A DNA stretch of 64,000 nt from Microvirga sesbaniae (lineage in GTDB: Bacteria; Pseudomonadota; Alphaproteobacteria; Rhizobiales; Beijerinckiaceae): NCBI RefSeq assembly GCF_025460805.1, contig NZ_JAMXFJ010000013.1:105728-169727 (forward strand), in the 5' to 3' direction. Numbering within the stretch: the first letter of the stretch is position 1; every line of letters starts with the position of its first letter. A program made the translations under genes and the position numbers. Under the pieces are notes generated by a model. It had not been told where the DNA came from. It saw nothing but the letters and a program-made list of their open reading frames with translations, and made no database searches. Of this stretch, positions 1 through 8,938 are shown one piece after another.

Positions 1-1908
1 GCGGCGGGGGGCGCCCCTCGAAGCGCCCCTCGAAGCGCCTCTGGCCGGCGGGCCGGCATTCTCCTCGAACAGCTCCGCGAGCTTCTCGGTCATGACGCCG
101 CCGAGCTCCTCCGCGTCCACGATGGTCACGGCGCGGCGGTAGTAGCGCGTCACGTCGTGGCCGATGCCGATGGCGATGAGTTCCACGGGCGAGCGGGTCT
201 CGATCTCCTCGATGACGAAGCGCAGATGCCGCTCCAGGTAGTTGCCGGGATTGACCGAGAGCGTCGAGTCGTCCACCGGCGCCCCGTCCGAAATCACCAT
301 CAGGATGCGCCGCTGCTCGGGCCGCCCGAGCAGGCGCTTGTGCGCCCAGTCGAGGGCCTCGCCGTCGATGTTCTCCTTCAACAGGCCTTCGCGCATCATC
401 AGGCCGAGATTCTTGCGCGCGCGCCGCCAGGGCGCGTCCGCCGACTTGTAGATGATGTGGCGCAGGTCGTTCAGGCGGCCGGGATTGGCCGGCTTGCCGT
501 TCTGCAGCCAGGTCTCGCGCGCCTGCCCGCCCTTCCAGGCCCGGGTGGTGAAGCCCAGGATCTCGACCTTCACGCCGCAGCGCTCCAGGGTGCGGGCGAG
601 AATGTCCGCGCAGGTGGCCGCGACGGTGATCGGGCGCCCGCGCATGGAGCCCGAATTGTCGAGGAGAAGCGTCACCACCGTGTCGCGGAAGTTGGTGTCC
701 TGCTCCTGCTTGAAGCTCAGGGGCTGGAACGGGTCCATGACGATGCGCGGCAGGCGCGCCGGGTCGAGAGCCCCCTCCTCGAGGTCGAACTCCCAGGCCC
801 GGTTCTGCTGCGCCATCAGGCGGCGCTGCAGGCGGTTGGCGAGGCGCCCCACCACGCCCTGGAGATGGGCGAGCTGCTTGTCGAGATAGGCGCGCAGCCG
901 CGTCAGCTCGTCCGCGTCGCACAGGTCTTCCGCGTGGATGATCTCGTCGAATTTCTGGGTATAGGCCTTGTAGTCGGGCCCGCGCGCCTCGTTGGAACGG
1001 GAGGGCGGACGCCAGGATTCGCCGGCATCCTCCGAGTCCGCCTCCTCGGATTCCTCGGGCAGCTCGCCGGACGGGCCGTCGGCCTCCTCCGTGGCGCCGT
1101 CCTCCATCTCGTCGCTCGAATCCTCGCTGATTTCCACCTCGGCGCGGTCACCCTGGGATTCCTGCTCGGATTCGCCCTCGCCCTGCTGCTCCTGCTCGTC
1201 GGACTCGCTCTCGTCCTCGTTCTCCTCGTCCTCGGAGTCGAGCGCCGCCTCGTCGGCCATGTCGAGGGAGGACAGCAGGTCACGGATCGAGCGGGCGAAG
1301 CTGCGCTGGTTCTCGATGTTCTTCAGCAGGCCGTCGAGGTCGCGCCCGGCGCGGTCCTCGATGAAGTCGCGCCAGAGATCGACGATCTTGGCCGCGGAGG
1401 CCGGCGGCTTCGCGCCGGTCAGGCGCTCGCGCACCAGGAGAGCGAGGGCATCCTCCAGGGGTGCGTCGGCCCGATCGGTGATCTCCTCGTATTTTCCGCC
1501 GCGGTGGTAGCGGTCCTCCAGCATGGCCGAGATGTTGGACGAGATGCCGGCCATGCGCCGCGAGCCGATGGATTCCACGCGCGCCTGCTCGACCGCGTCG
1601 AACACGGCCCGGGCGGCCTGTCCCTCGGGGGCGAGCTTCCGGTGAAGGCCGGTGTCGTGGCAGGCGAGACGCAGCGCCATGGCGTCCGCGTTGCCGCGCA
1701 GAACCGCCACGTCCTGCGCGGTCAGCCGCCGGGGCGGCTCCGGCAGTCGGGCCTTGTCCTGACCCATGAGCACCGGACGGTCGGACGCGAAGGCGACCTC
1801 GAGATCGGGCTTGCGGGCGATCGCCTTCATGGTGCCGGCGATGGAGCGCTTCAGCGGCTCCGCCGGCGCTTCCTTCTTCTCACCCGGCTTGCGGTTCGAA
1901 ATGGACAT
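1..1908 (-). CDS. cobT: Cobaltochelatase subunit CobT (3' end beyond window)
   Basis: Subunit of the ATP-dependent aerobic cobaltochelatase (CobN-CobS-CobT), which inserts cobalt into hydrogenobyrinic acid a,c-diamide during cobalamin synthesis. The frame is open from the ATG at 1908 (start of protein [13 protein letters not shown]) to the window edge, 636 codons without a stop. Visible in order: a conserved N-terminal helical region, a strongly acidic Glu/Asp/Ser linker at about residues 217-300, and a C-terminal von Willebrand A domain with the MIDAS motif [10 protein letters not shown] (Asp417, Ser419, Ser421). The last residues in the window form a short Gly-Ala-Ser-Arg repeat encoded by a direct DNA repeat at 11-39, so the tail may be slightly longer than usual. 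It lies downstream of cobS on the same strand, separated by a 146-bp gap holding a palindromic repeat. The family call is very secure. Confidence 0.95.
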   Translation of the reverse strand, partial: MSISNRKPGEKKEAPAEPLKRSIAGTMKAIARKPDLEVAFASDRPVLMGQDKARLPEPPRRLTAQDVAVLRGNADAMALRLACHDTGLHRKLAPEGQAARAVFDAVEQARVESIGSRRMAGISSNISAMLEDRYHRGGKYEEITDRADAPLEDALALLVRERLTGAKPPASAAKIVDLWRDFIEDRAGRDLDGLLKNIENQRSFARSIRDLLSSLDMADEAALDSEDEENEDESESDEQEQQGEGESEQESQGDRAEVEISEDSSDEMEDGATEEADGPSGELPEESEEADSEDAGESWRPPSRSNEARGPDYKAYTQKFDEIIHAEDLCDADELTRLRAYLDKQLAHLQGVVGRLANRLQRRLMAQQNRAWEFDLEEGALDPARLPRIVMDPFQPLSFKQEQDTNFRDTVVTLLLDNSGSMRGRPITVAATCADILARTLERCGVKVEILGFTTRAWKGGQARETWLQNGKPANPGRLNDLRHIIYKSADAPWRRARKNLGLMMREGLLKENIDGEALDWAHKRLLGRPEQRRILMVISDGAPVDDSTLSVNPGNYLERHLRFVIEEIETRSPVELIAIGIGHDVTRYYRRAVTIVDAEELGGVMTEKLAELFEENAGPPARGASRGASRGAPRR

Positions 1909-1997
1909 CGTTGCCTGTCGCTTCCGATAAGCCCTCGCTCCAGGGAGGCCGAAGGCCGCCTCGGAGAGCGAGGGCGCTTCCAGAAATCTCCAGACCT

Positions 1998-2044
1998 GGC
2001 ATCCGCGTCCTTCGAGACGCTCTGCTCCTCAGGGTGAGGATGCC
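1998..2044. repeat. Palindromic intergenic repeat (type C)
   Basis: GGCATCC (1998-2004) and GGATGCC (2038-2044) form the outer arms. The inside reads CCTTCGAGACGC ... GCTCCTCAGGGTGAGG, a form I recognise from repetitive palindromes of Hyphomicrobiales genomes. It sits in the cobS-cobT gap. I saw only this copy in the window. Confidence 0.6.
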
Positions 2045-2054
2045 GGGTCGTCGA

Positions 2055-3044
2055 TCAGCTCAGCACCATGTTCACGGCGCTCTCCGGCAGCTCCTTGCCG
2101 AAGGAGCGCTGGTAGAACTCGGCCACCAGGGCGCGCTCGAGCTCGTCGCACTTGTTGAGGAAGGTGACCCGGAAGGCGAAGCCCGTATCGCCGAAGATCT
2201 CGGCGTTCTCCGCCCAGGTGATCACCGTGCGCGGGCTCATGACGGTCGAGAGATCGCCGTTCATGAACGCCGAGCGGGTGAGGTCGGCCACGCGAACCAT
2301 CTTGTTGACGATGTCCCGGCCGGACGCATCCTCCTGGTAGTGCTTCGCCTTGGAGAGGACGATGTCCACCTCCTTGTCGTGCGGCAGGTAGTTGAGCGTC
2401 GTCACGATGGACCAGCGGTCCATCTGGCCCTGGTTGATCTGCTGGGTGCCGTGATAGAGGCCCGAGGTGTCGCCGAGGCCCACGGTGTTGGCCGTGGCGA
2501 AGAGGCGGAAGGCCGGGTGAGGCCGGATCACGCGCTTCTGGTCGAGGAGCGTGAGCTTGCCCGATTGCTCCAGCACGCGCTGGATCACGAACATCACGTC
2601 CGGGCGGCCGGCGTCGTATTCGTCGAACACGAGGGCCACGTTGTTCTGCAGGGCCCAGGGCAGGATGCCGTCCTGGAAGGCCGTGACCTGCTTGCCCTCC
2701 TGCAGCACGATGGCGTCCTTGCCGACGAGATCGATGCGGGACACGTGGCTGTCCAGGTTCACGCGCACGCAGGGCCAGTTGAGGCGGGCGGCCACCTGCT
2801 CGATATGGGTCGACTTGCCGGTGCCGTGATAGCCCGTGATCATGACGCGGCGGTTGCGCGCGAAGCCCGCCAGGATCGCCAGGGTCGTGTCCCGGTCGAA
2901 CAGGTAGTCGGGATCGAGGTCGGGCACGTGCCCCTCGGCCTGCGAGAATGCGGGAACTTCCAGATCCGAGTCGATGCCGAAGACCTGTCGCACGGACACC
3001 TTCATGTCAGGCAGAAGGGTCGCTGTCTCGGTTTGTGCCGTCAT
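2055..3044 (-). CDS. cobS: Cobaltochelatase AAA+ subunit CobS
   Basis: MoxR-like AAA+ ATPase that, with CobT, forms the chaperone-like ring driving cobalt insertion by CobN. 329 residues, the usual length. Walker A is GYHGTGKST at residues 71-79. A Walker B-type stretch (LVFDEYD) follows at about residue 137, and sensor/arginine-finger regions lie downstream. The ATG at 3044 is preceded by AGAGG on the coding strand, supporting the start. It lies between the J-domain gene and cobT on the same strand. I saw no cobalamin riboswitch upstream. CobN is not in the window. Confidence 0.96.
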   Translation of the reverse strand: MTAQTETATLLPDMKVSVRQVFGIDSDLEVPAFSQAEGHVPDLDPDYLFDRDTTLAILAGFARNRRVMITGYHGTGKSTHIEQVAARLNWPCVRVNLDSHVSRIDLVGKDAIVLQEGKQVTAFQDGILPWALQNNVALVFDEYDAGRPDVMFVIQRVLEQSGKLTLLDQKRVIRPHPAFRLFATANTVGLGDTSGLYHGTQQINQGQMDRWSIVTTLNYLPHDKEVDIVLSKAKHYQEDASGRDIVNKMVRVADLTRSAFMNGDLSTVMSPRTVITWAENAEIFGDTGFAFRVTFLNKCDELERALVAEFYQRSFGKELPESAVNMVLS

Positions 3045-3160
3045 AGGGGCCTCTCGGTCTTTGAAGGGTGTCTCGAAAACGTCATGGGCTTCTTAACCTC
3101 CATGACGGAATGGCGCAATTTCCTAATACGCCTAGCAGCCTTGCCTGAACGGATGTCGGT

Positions 3161-3790
3161 TCAGCACAGGCCGGCGGTCTTGAGGGCGTCGTGCGCCTTG
3201 ATGATGTCGCGCAGGCGCTCCTCGAAGGAACGGTCGCCCCCGTTGGCGTCCGGGTGGAAGCGCTTCACCAGGGCCTTGTACTGGGCCTTGATGGCCGGTC
3301 CGTCGGCGGTCTCGTCGAGACCCAGGATGTCGAGGGCCCGGCGCACCGCTCCGGTATGGCGCGGCTGCTTCGGCTCGGGCCGGGCCCGGCTGGTCCGAGC
3401 CTGGGTGAAATCCTCGCCCTTGAGGATCCCGAGCGGGTCGAAATAGCCCCAGTCCCGCGGCTGAGCCTTGGCGCCCTGCTCGTCGCCCTGGCCGGAGGCG
3501 TTCATGCCCATGGTCCAGGTCGGGCGATGGCCGATGATGGAATCCTTCTGGAAGGCGGCCACGGCCGAGTCGGACATGCCGGCGAAGTAATTGTACGACG
3601 CGTTGTACTCGCGCACGTGCTGGAGGCAGAAGCGCCAGTACTGGCCCTCCCGGTCGCGCCCCTTGGGGGCGCGGTATTCCCCTGCCGCCTTGCAGGAGGG
3701 GTGCTCGCACACGGGCCCCTTGGTCTCCTGCGGCTCCTCGCAGGAGGGCTTGATCCGGATGCGGTCGAAAAGAGGCGAGTTGAGATCCAT
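3161..3790 (-). CDS. J-domain (DnaJ-like) protein
   Basis: 209 residues. The C-terminal 60 residues form a J domain: an LGLDETADGPAIKAQYKALV helix is followed by the HPD motif (KRFHPDANGG) and a closing helix. The J domain is at the C-terminus instead of the N-terminus. The N-terminal half contains a CEHPSCKAAGEYRAP stretch and a nearby FCLQH, which look like a small Cys/His metal site. Such proteins are usually annotated as 'DnaJ domain-containing, molecular chaperone DnaJ' and are common next to cobS in Hyphomicrobiales. The likely role is to stimulate an Hsp70 ATPase; the client is unknown. It is divergent from the BolA gene. Confidence 0.85.
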   Translation of the reverse strand: MDLNSPLFDRIRIKPSCEEPQETKGPVCEHPSCKAAGEYRAPKGRDREGQYWRFCLQHVREYNASYNYFAGMSDSAVAAFQKDSIIGHRPTWTMGMNASGQGDEQGAKAQPRDWGYFDPLGILKGEDFTQARTSRARPEPKQPRHTGAVRRALDILGLDETADGPAIKAQYKALVKRFHPDANGGDRSFEERLRDIIKAHDALKTAGLC

Positions 3791-3879
3791 GATTCAGCGA
3801 TTATGAGTGGCTTGGGGCCTTGAGCCAAGGCCTGAACGCTTTTCGCCGCAGACCCGTTCAAAAAGGTTTACGAATCAGC

Positions 3880-4146
3880 ATGACCCTTCAGCACTGGATC
3901 ACACGGACTTTGCAGGACAGCCTGCAGCCGACCGAACTGACCGTCACGGACGAATCAGAAAAGCACCATGGCCATGCCGGCTGGCGGGAGGGCGGAGAAA
4001 CTCATTTCCAGGTTTATATCGTGTCGGACGCCTTCTCCGGCAAGAGCCGGGTCGAGCGTCACAGGCTCGTCAACGAGACCTTGAAAGGCGCCTTCGACCG
4101 GGGCCTGCACGCCCTGGCCATCCAGGCCAAGGCTCCGGGGGAATGA
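3880..4146 (+). CDS. BolA family protein
   Basis: BolA-like protein of 88 residues from the ATG at 3880. An upstream in-frame start at 3820 would add 20 unconserved residues, and an AAGG lies about 12 bp before 3880. The BolA fold is recognisable from the FQVYIVSDAFSGKSRVERHR core followed by LVNETLKGAF. BolA proteins partner monothiol glutaredoxins in Fe-S cluster handling or act as stress-related morphogenes. The assignment to a subfamily (BolA or IbaG type) is not certain. It is divergent from the J-domain gene. Confidence 0.88.
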   Translation: MTLQHWITRTLQDSLQPTELTVTDESEKHHGHAGWREGGETHFQVYIVSDAFSGKSRVERHRLVNETLKGAFDRGLHALAIQAKAPGE

Positions 4147-4163
4147 GTCAAAGCCACTTGCGA

Positions 4164-4253
4164 CGTCATCACCGGCACAAGGCCGGTGATGACGCGTCGG
4201 TGAAGCGCCGCGCCACACCGCATCGGGATGGCCGGGCTTGTCCCGGCCATGAC
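4164..4253. repeat. REP-like palindromes (type A), two units
   Basis: Two palindromes in opposite flavours follow the bolA stop. The first reads CGTCATCACCGGC-acaag-GCCGGTGATGACG (4164-4194). The second has arms ATGGCCGGG and CCCGGCCAT (4228-4250). The same two cores recur near 12.6, 16.8, 20.6, 31.2, 33.4 and 46.6 kb. Confidence 0.8.
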
Positions 4254-4314
4254 AGCCTAACGGCTTCATTCCTGGCCGGAGCGCCAGCCGAATGGCCGAG
4301 CGCCTTGTGCCTCG

Positions 4315-5481
4315 TCACTTGATCCGTTCGAGCACGCTCACGTAGTTCGCCACCGCGGCGCCGCCCATGTTGAAGATGCCGCCGAGCACCGGGTTCTTCA
4401 CCTGGATGCCGCCGGCCTCCTCGCAGAGCTGCATGGCCGAGAGGGCATGCATGGAGACGCCCGTCGCCCCGATGGGATGGCCCTTGGCCTTGAGGCCGCC
4501 GGAGGGGTTCACCGGCAGCCTGCCGTCGCGGTTCGTCCAGCCTTCCTTGACGGCCGTGGCGCCCTGCCCGCGCGGGGTCAGGCCCATGGCCTCGTATTCG
4601 ATCAGCTCCGCGATGGTGAAGCAGTCGTGGGTCTCCACGAAGGACAGGTCAGTGAGCTGGATTCCGGCCTGCGACAGGGCACGCCGCCAGGCTTCCGCGC
4701 AGCCCTCGAACGCGATGATGTCGCGCTTCGACATCGGCAGGAAATCCTGCGCGTGGGCCGTGGCCCGGAAAGCCACCGCGCGCTTCATCCGCAGAGCCGT
4801 CTCGGTATCGGCGAGCACCAGGGCGGCTGCGCCGTCCGACACGAGCGAGCAGTCGGTGCGCTTGAGGGGACCGGCCACGTACGGGTTCTTCTCGCTCTCG
4901 GCCCGGCAGAAGTCGAAGCCCAGATCCTTGCGCATCTGCGCGTAGGGATTGTCGACGCCGTTCCGGTGGTTCTTGGCCGCGATCATGGCCAGGGCGTCGG
5001 ACTGGTCGCCGTGGCGCTGGAAATAGGTGCCGGCGATCTTGCCGAACACGCCCGCGAACCCGCCCGGCGTGCCGCCGTCCTCGGGCAGATAGGAGGCCTT
5101 GAGGAGGATGTTGCCGATCTCGGGGCCGGGCGTCGTCGTCATCTGCTCCACGCCGACCACCAGCACGGTCCGGGCGCGGCGCGCCTCGATGGTCTTGATC
5201 GCCTGGTGCACGGCCGCCGAACCCGTCGCGCAGGCATTCTCGACCCGGGTCGCCGGCTTGAAGCGGAATTTGTCGCTGGCCTGGAACACCAGGGAGGCGG
5301 TGAAGTCCTGGGCCGAGAAGCCGCCGTTGAAATGCCCGAGCACCACCTCGTCCACGTCCTCGGGCCCGAGCCCCGCGTGTTCGAGCGCCTCGTTGGCGAC
5401 GCGGACGATCAGGCTCTCGACGGTCTCGCTGTCGAGCTTGCCGAACGGGGTATGGGCCCAGCCGACGATGCAGGCGGTCAT
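4315..5481 (-). CDS. Thiolase family acetyl-CoA acyltransferase
   Basis: 388-residue thiolase-superfamily protein of the SCP-x/acetyl-CoA acetyltransferase type, which cleaves or forms 3-ketoacyl-CoA. The nucleophile is Cys84 in NACATGSAA. The C-terminal catalytic block is [14 protein letters not shown], with the base His. The start is placed at 5481 because GAGGAGA lies immediately upstream; an in-frame start at 5619 would add 46 unconserved residues overlapping the upstream region of the LOG gene. Substrate cannot be read from the sequence. It is single and divergent from the LOG gene, so no pathway partner is visible. Confidence 0.9.
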   Translation of the reverse strand: MTACIVGWAHTPFGKLDSETVESLIVRVANEALEHAGLGPEDVDEVVLGHFNGGFSAQDFTASLVFQASDKFRFKPATRVENACATGSAAVHQAIKTIEARRARTVLVVGVEQMTTTPGPEIGNILLKASYLPEDGGTPGGFAGVFGKIAGTYFQRHGDQSDALAMIAAKNHRNGVDNPYAQMRKDLGFDFCRAESEKNPYVAGPLKRTDCSLVSDGAAALVLADTETALRMKRAVAFRATAHAQDFLPMSKRDIIAFEGCAEAWRRALSQAGIQLTDLSFVETHDCFTIAELIEYEAMGLTPRGQGATAVKEGWTNRDGRLPVNPSGGLKAKGHPIGATGVSMHALSAMQLCEEAGGIQVKNPVLGGIFNMGGAAVANYVSVLERIK

Positions 5482-5651
5482 GGATGTCTCCTCGGGGATT
5501 GTCTCGTTGGGAGACAAGGTGGCCCTCTTCGGAGCTTTCAGCAAGTCGGACATGCGATGGCAGGTCTGCGCCCGGAACGGGTCCCCGGGCCTTGAGCTCG
5601 GCGCGAACCTGTCGTTCATCGATCCCGACGCGAATCAGGAAGGACAATCCC

Positions 5652-6230
5652 ATGCGAGTGTGTGTCTTCTGCGGCTCGAGCAGCGGCCAGGATCCGGTCT
5701 ATCTCGAGGCCGCCCGGTCCCTCGGCGAAACCCTGGCGGCCAACGGCATCGAACTGGTCTATGGCGGCGCCTCCGTGGGCCTCATGGGGGCCGTGGCGGA
5801 CGCCGTCCTGGCGAGGGGCGGCCACGTGATCGGCGTGATGCCGCAGTCCCTGGTGGACAAGGAGATCGCCCATCGGGGATTGAGCGATCTGCGGGTGGTG
5901 GGCTCCATGCACGAGCGCAAGGCCCTGATGGCGGAACTCGCGGATGGCTTCGTCGCCCTGCCCGGCGGGCTCGGCACCTTCGAGGAATTGTTCGAGATCT
6001 GGACCTGGGCGCAGCTCGGCTACCATCGCAAGCCCTGCGCGCTCCTGAACGCGGGCGGCTTCTACGACAAGCTGACGGACTTCCTGGACGACGTGGTGGA
6101 CCGCGGCTTCGTCAAGCCGATCCACCGGGCGATGCTGATCGTCGAGAGCAAGCCCGCCGCCCTGGTCGAGGCCGTGCGCTCCTATGAACCGCCGAAGGTC
6201 GACAAATGGATCAAGGCGGGCGAACGGTGA
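5652..6230 (+). CDS. LOG family protein (cytokinin riboside 5'-monophosphate phosphoribohydrolase type)
   Basis: 192 residues. LOG proteins (TIGR00730 family) hydrolyse N6-modified or plain nucleoside 5'-monophosphates to the base plus ribose 5-phosphate; many bacterial copies were misnamed lysine decarboxylases. Diagnostic features are [10 protein letters not shown] at about residues 37-46, the catalytic MHERK (Arg89) and PGGLGTFEE at 104-112. AGGAAGGA precedes the ATG at 5652; the longer in-frame extension back to 5484 runs antisense to the thiolase and is rejected. Its stop overlaps the start of the Nudix gene, suggesting translational coupling. Confidence 0.93.
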   Translation: MRVCVFCGSSSGQDPVYLEAARSLGETLAANGIELVYGGASVGLMGAVADAVLARGGHVIGVMPQSLVDKEIAHRGLSDLRVVGSMHERKALMAELADGFVALPGGLGTFEELFEIWTWAQLGYHRKPCALLNAGGFYDKLTDFLDDVVDRGFVKPIHRAMLIVESKPAALVEAVRSYEPPKVDKWIKAGER

Positions 6231-6637
6231 TCGACATCGTCGCCGCCCTGGTGCGCGACGGACGCGGCCATGTCCTGCTCGTGCGCAAGCGCGGCACGGA
6301 AAGCTTCATGCAGCCCGGCGGCAAGCGCGAGCCGGGCGAAGGCGATCTGGACGCGCTCGACCGGGAACTCCGCGAGGAACTCGGCTGCGGCCTCGTGCCG
6401 GGCTCCGTGACGGGCCTCGGCACCTTCGAGGCGCCGGCGGCGAACGAGCCGGGACGGCGGGTGCGGGCCGCCCTCTACGCGGTGAGGCTTGCCGGTGCGC
6501 TCGTCTGCCGGGCCGAGATCGAGGAATATGCCTGGGTCGATCCGCGCGAACCGGGCGAGGCGCCGTTGGCCCCGCTCACCCGGGACACCGTCCTGCCGCT
6601 CGCGCTGAGGTCGGAGGACCGGGGTCAGGCCCTGTAG
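6227..6637 (+). CDS. Nudix hydrolase
   Basis: 136 residues from the GTG at 6227, which overlaps the LOG stop as GTGA. An ATG at 6206 in the same frame is the alternative start. The Nudix box is visible: PGGKREPGE followed by the RELREELGC metal-binding helix (form GX5EX7REUXEEXGU with small deviations). The enzymes hydrolyse nucleoside diphosphates linked to other moieties, often as house-cleaning; the substrate is unknown here. The pairing with LOG suggests a shared nucleotide-salvage or clean-up role (inference). Its 3' end overlaps the convergent oxygenase gene by 13 bp. Confidence 0.9.
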   Translation: MIDIVAALVRDGRGHVLLVRKRGTESFMQPGGKREPGEGDLDALDRELREELGCGLVPGSVTGLGTFEAPAANEPGRRVRAALYAVRLAGALVCRAEIEEYAWVDPREPGEAPLAPLTRDTVLPLALRSEDRGQAL

Positions 6638-7773
6638 GCGCCCACGCCCTCGCCGAGATGGGCGTTGTTCGCCTCGCGGATCCTGGCCGCCTCCTCGTCA
6701 TAGAGGAAGGGCAGGAAGGCGAAGCGCCGGCCCTGCGTGACGCGTGACACCGCGTGGAGCAGCGGGCAGGAGAACACCACGGCGCCGCCGGGGGGAGCCT
6801 TGTAGCTGCGTGGTCCGTATTCCGGGAAGCTGACCTCCCCGCCCTCGAAATCGCCGTTGAGATTGATGGAGACGGCGAAGCGGCGATGGGCCGTGCCGCT
6901 CGTGGTGTTGTCCCGATGCGCCCGGAAATGCCCGCCGTCCTCGGCCGCATAGCAGGAGACGATGTAGCGCTCCATGCGGGTGGGCTTGAAGAAATGCACC
7001 CGCTCGATCTCCGGATTGATCCGGCGAATGATGCGGTGCTGCACCTGACGGATCAGGTTCGGATCCTCGATCGTATAGTCCTTGCGCCGCTTGTGGTTCG
7101 GATCGTGGACCGCCACGGTCTTGCCGCCGACTTCGCGCATGAAGCCCGATTCCTGGCCGCCATGCCGCTCGTAGAGACCGATCAGATGGTGACAGAATTC
7201 GGGCTCGAACACGTCCGGGATGACGAGCACGGGCGCCGGCATCTCGAAGCCGGCGAACCGGTCGACCGGCGGCAGAGCCCGCAGATAGGCCATCACCTTG
7301 TGGCGGTCGCTCCCGTCCGGCTCGAAGGGGAAGACGGCGCGCACGCGCAGGGTCGGATTGAGCACCATCCAGAAGCGCCGGATCGGGATCTGCGACGGAC
7401 CCGCCGGGGTGTTGCGCGGGAGCGCCCCGTAGAGGCGCCCCACGGCCCCGTCGAAATCCCAGAAATGGCGGATGCCCGGGATGATCTGCTTCGCCCGTGC
7501 CTCCGCCTCGTCCGACGGGTCGACGCTGACGCCGAAAATAGCGATCCGGTCGTCGTCGAACAGGTCGCGATGCTCCTCCTGAAAGCAGTCGAGGGTCGCG
7601 CGCCCGGCCTCGTCGGAGCCCGTGCCGTAGAAGCACAGGACGACGTAACGCCCGGCCACGGTATCGAAGCTGTAGTTCGGATTGCTCGATGAGTTCTGCC
7701 TGAACCAGGGCACCGGATCGCCGACCTGAAGGACGCGGTAGGCGGGTTGAGCGATCTCAGCGGCGTCGGTCAT
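6625..7773 (-). CDS. Peroxiredoxin-like domain fused to 2OG-Fe(II) prolyl-4-hydroxylase-type oxygenase
   Basis: 382 residues with two domains. Residues about 15-165 resemble an AhpC/TSA thioredoxin fold (GDPVPWF, YVVLCFYGTGSDEAG, FGVSVD, HFWDFDGAVGRLYG). The usual peroxidatic Cys position after the first strand appears absent; the nearby Cys is at LDCFQ. Residues about 180-375 form a prolyl-4-hydroxylase-like double-stranded beta helix with His286-x-Asp288 (HFRAHRD), His340 (LLHAVS) and Arg349/350 for 2-oxoglutarate. The expected activity is Fe(II)/2OG-dependent hydroxylation of a protein or small molecule. It is tail-to-tail with the Nudix gene. The combination is known in alphaproteobacterial annotation, but its function is not known to me. 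Confidence 0.85.
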   Translation of the reverse strand: MTDAAEIAQPAYRVLQVGDPVPWFRQNSSSNPNYSFDTVAGRYVVLCFYGTGSDEAGRATLDCFQEEHRDLFDDDRIAIFGVSVDPSDEAEARAKQIIPGIRHFWDFDGAVGRLYGALPRNTPAGPSQIPIRRFWMVLNPTLRVRAVFPFEPDGSDRHKVMAYLRALPPVDRFAGFEMPAPVLVIPDVFEPEFCHHLIGLYERHGGQESGFMREVGGKTVAVHDPNHKRRKDYTIEDPNLIRQVQHRIIRRINPEIERVHFFKPTRMERYIVSCYAAEDGGHFRAHRDNTTSGTAHRRFAVSINLNGDFEGGEVSFPEYGPRSYKAPPGGAVVFSCPLLHAVSRVTQGRRFAFLPFLYDEEAARIREANNAHLGEGVGAYRA

Positions 7774-7845
7774 GGGGAGCAGGTCCGATCACGGTGACAG
7801 GAAACGAAACAATGTTCATTAACACGCGTCTGCCGCAGCGACAAG

Positions 7846-8748
7846 CTAACGTTGCGCCCACAGGAGCAACCCGACCCCCGCAAGGATCAGCAGCATGCCG
7901 GCCAGTTCCCGTCGGCTGGTCGTCTGCGCCAGGAAGCGGTGGGACACCGCCTGCGCCATGAGAACCTCGACGAGGGCGAGGGTGCGCACGTTCGCGGCTG
8001 TCGTGAGCGCGAAGCCGATGAACCAGAACTGGGACGCGAGCGCGCCGAGGAAGCCTGCTCCCAGGGAGGGCCGCCAGGCCGCGAAGCTCGCCACCAGGGC
8101 CTTGCGGTCGAAGAGACCGAGCCAGATCAGGAGGATGGCTGTCTGCAAGCCCAAGCCCCAGACCAGGGTCGTGGAGGCCCGGATCAGGGCCGAGCCCCCG
8201 TCGAGCGACAGGATGGCGCCGCGAAAGCCGATGGCCGCCAGGGCGAAGAAGGCCCCCGAGGCGAGCCCGAAGAGAACGGGCTTCGGGCCGGACGAGGCAA
8301 GGTTCGTGCCCGGCTTGACGGACATGAGCAGAACCCCGCCGGTCGCCACCAGGATCGCCAGCGCCATGGCGGGCGTCAGGCGGTCCCCCAGCAGCACCAG
8401 GCCGAACAGGGCCACCTGCACCGGTTCCGTCTTCGTGTAGGCGGTCACCACCGAGAAGGCGCGCTCCCGCATGGCCGCGAGCATGAGGGCGGTGGCCAGG
8501 ATCTGGGTGACGGCGCCGGTGAGAGCGTAGGCCAGAAAGGTGGCGTTCGGCCCCGGAACAACCTCTCCCGTCACGAGGTTCATCACGACCAGGGCCAGGA
8601 GCGCGAAAGGAAATCCGTAGAGAAAACGAACCTGCGTGGCCCCCACGGTTCCGATGGTCTCGGTCAGGCGCCGCTGGGTGGCGTTGCGTCCGGTCTGGGC
8701 GGCCGCGGCGGCCAGGGTCACCGGAATCCAGAGAAGGGATGTTGTCAT
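7846..8748 (-). CDS. EamA/DMT-family transporter
   Basis: About 300 residues from the ATG at 8748 (protein MTTSLLWIPVTLAAAA). An upstream in-frame start at 8844 adds 32 residues that are not hydrophobic like the family N-terminus. The sequence is mostly hydrophobic and consistent with ten membrane helices in two EamA repeats. The end of the first repeat is marked by VVTAYTKTEPVQVALFGLV and the second by TLALVEVLMAQAVSHRFL. Drug/metabolite-transporter members export amino acids, nucleosides or metabolites; the substrate cannot be inferred. It stands alone. Confidence 0.85.
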   Translation of the reverse strand: MTTSLLWIPVTLAAAAAQTGRNATQRRLTETIGTVGATQVRFLYGFPFALLALVVMNLVTGEVVPGPNATFLAYALTGAVTQILATALMLAAMRERAFSVVTAYTKTEPVQVALFGLVLLGDRLTPAMALAILVATGGVLLMSVKPGTNLASSGPKPVLFGLASGAFFALAAIGFRGAILSLDGGSALIRASTTLVWGLGLQTAILLIWLGLFDRKALVASFAAWRPSLGAGFLGALASQFWFIGFALTTAANVRTLALVEVLMAQAVSHRFLAQTTSRRELAGMLLILAGVGLLLWAQR

Positions 8749-8938
8749 ATCGATCTTCAAACCGCGCCGCTCTTGCCACTCTCTTGCCACGGATTTCGTT
8801 AAGAAGGGCGTACAAACAAGCAAAAATCCACTCAGCCTAGCCAAGGTCTAGGTTTGGGACTAAAAATGGCCCAGCTGACAGGCGGGGCTTGATCGAGATC
8901 CTCTCCTATCGTTGGACGAAGCCAAGGAGTCGTTCCGC

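Noticed and set aside
157..2037. Plus-strand open frame opposite cobT
   Set aside because: Antisense shadow; CobT has the MIDAS motif and matching start.
3045..3160. Cobalamin riboswitch upstream of cobS
   Set aside because: No B12-box-like element was seen in the short gap.
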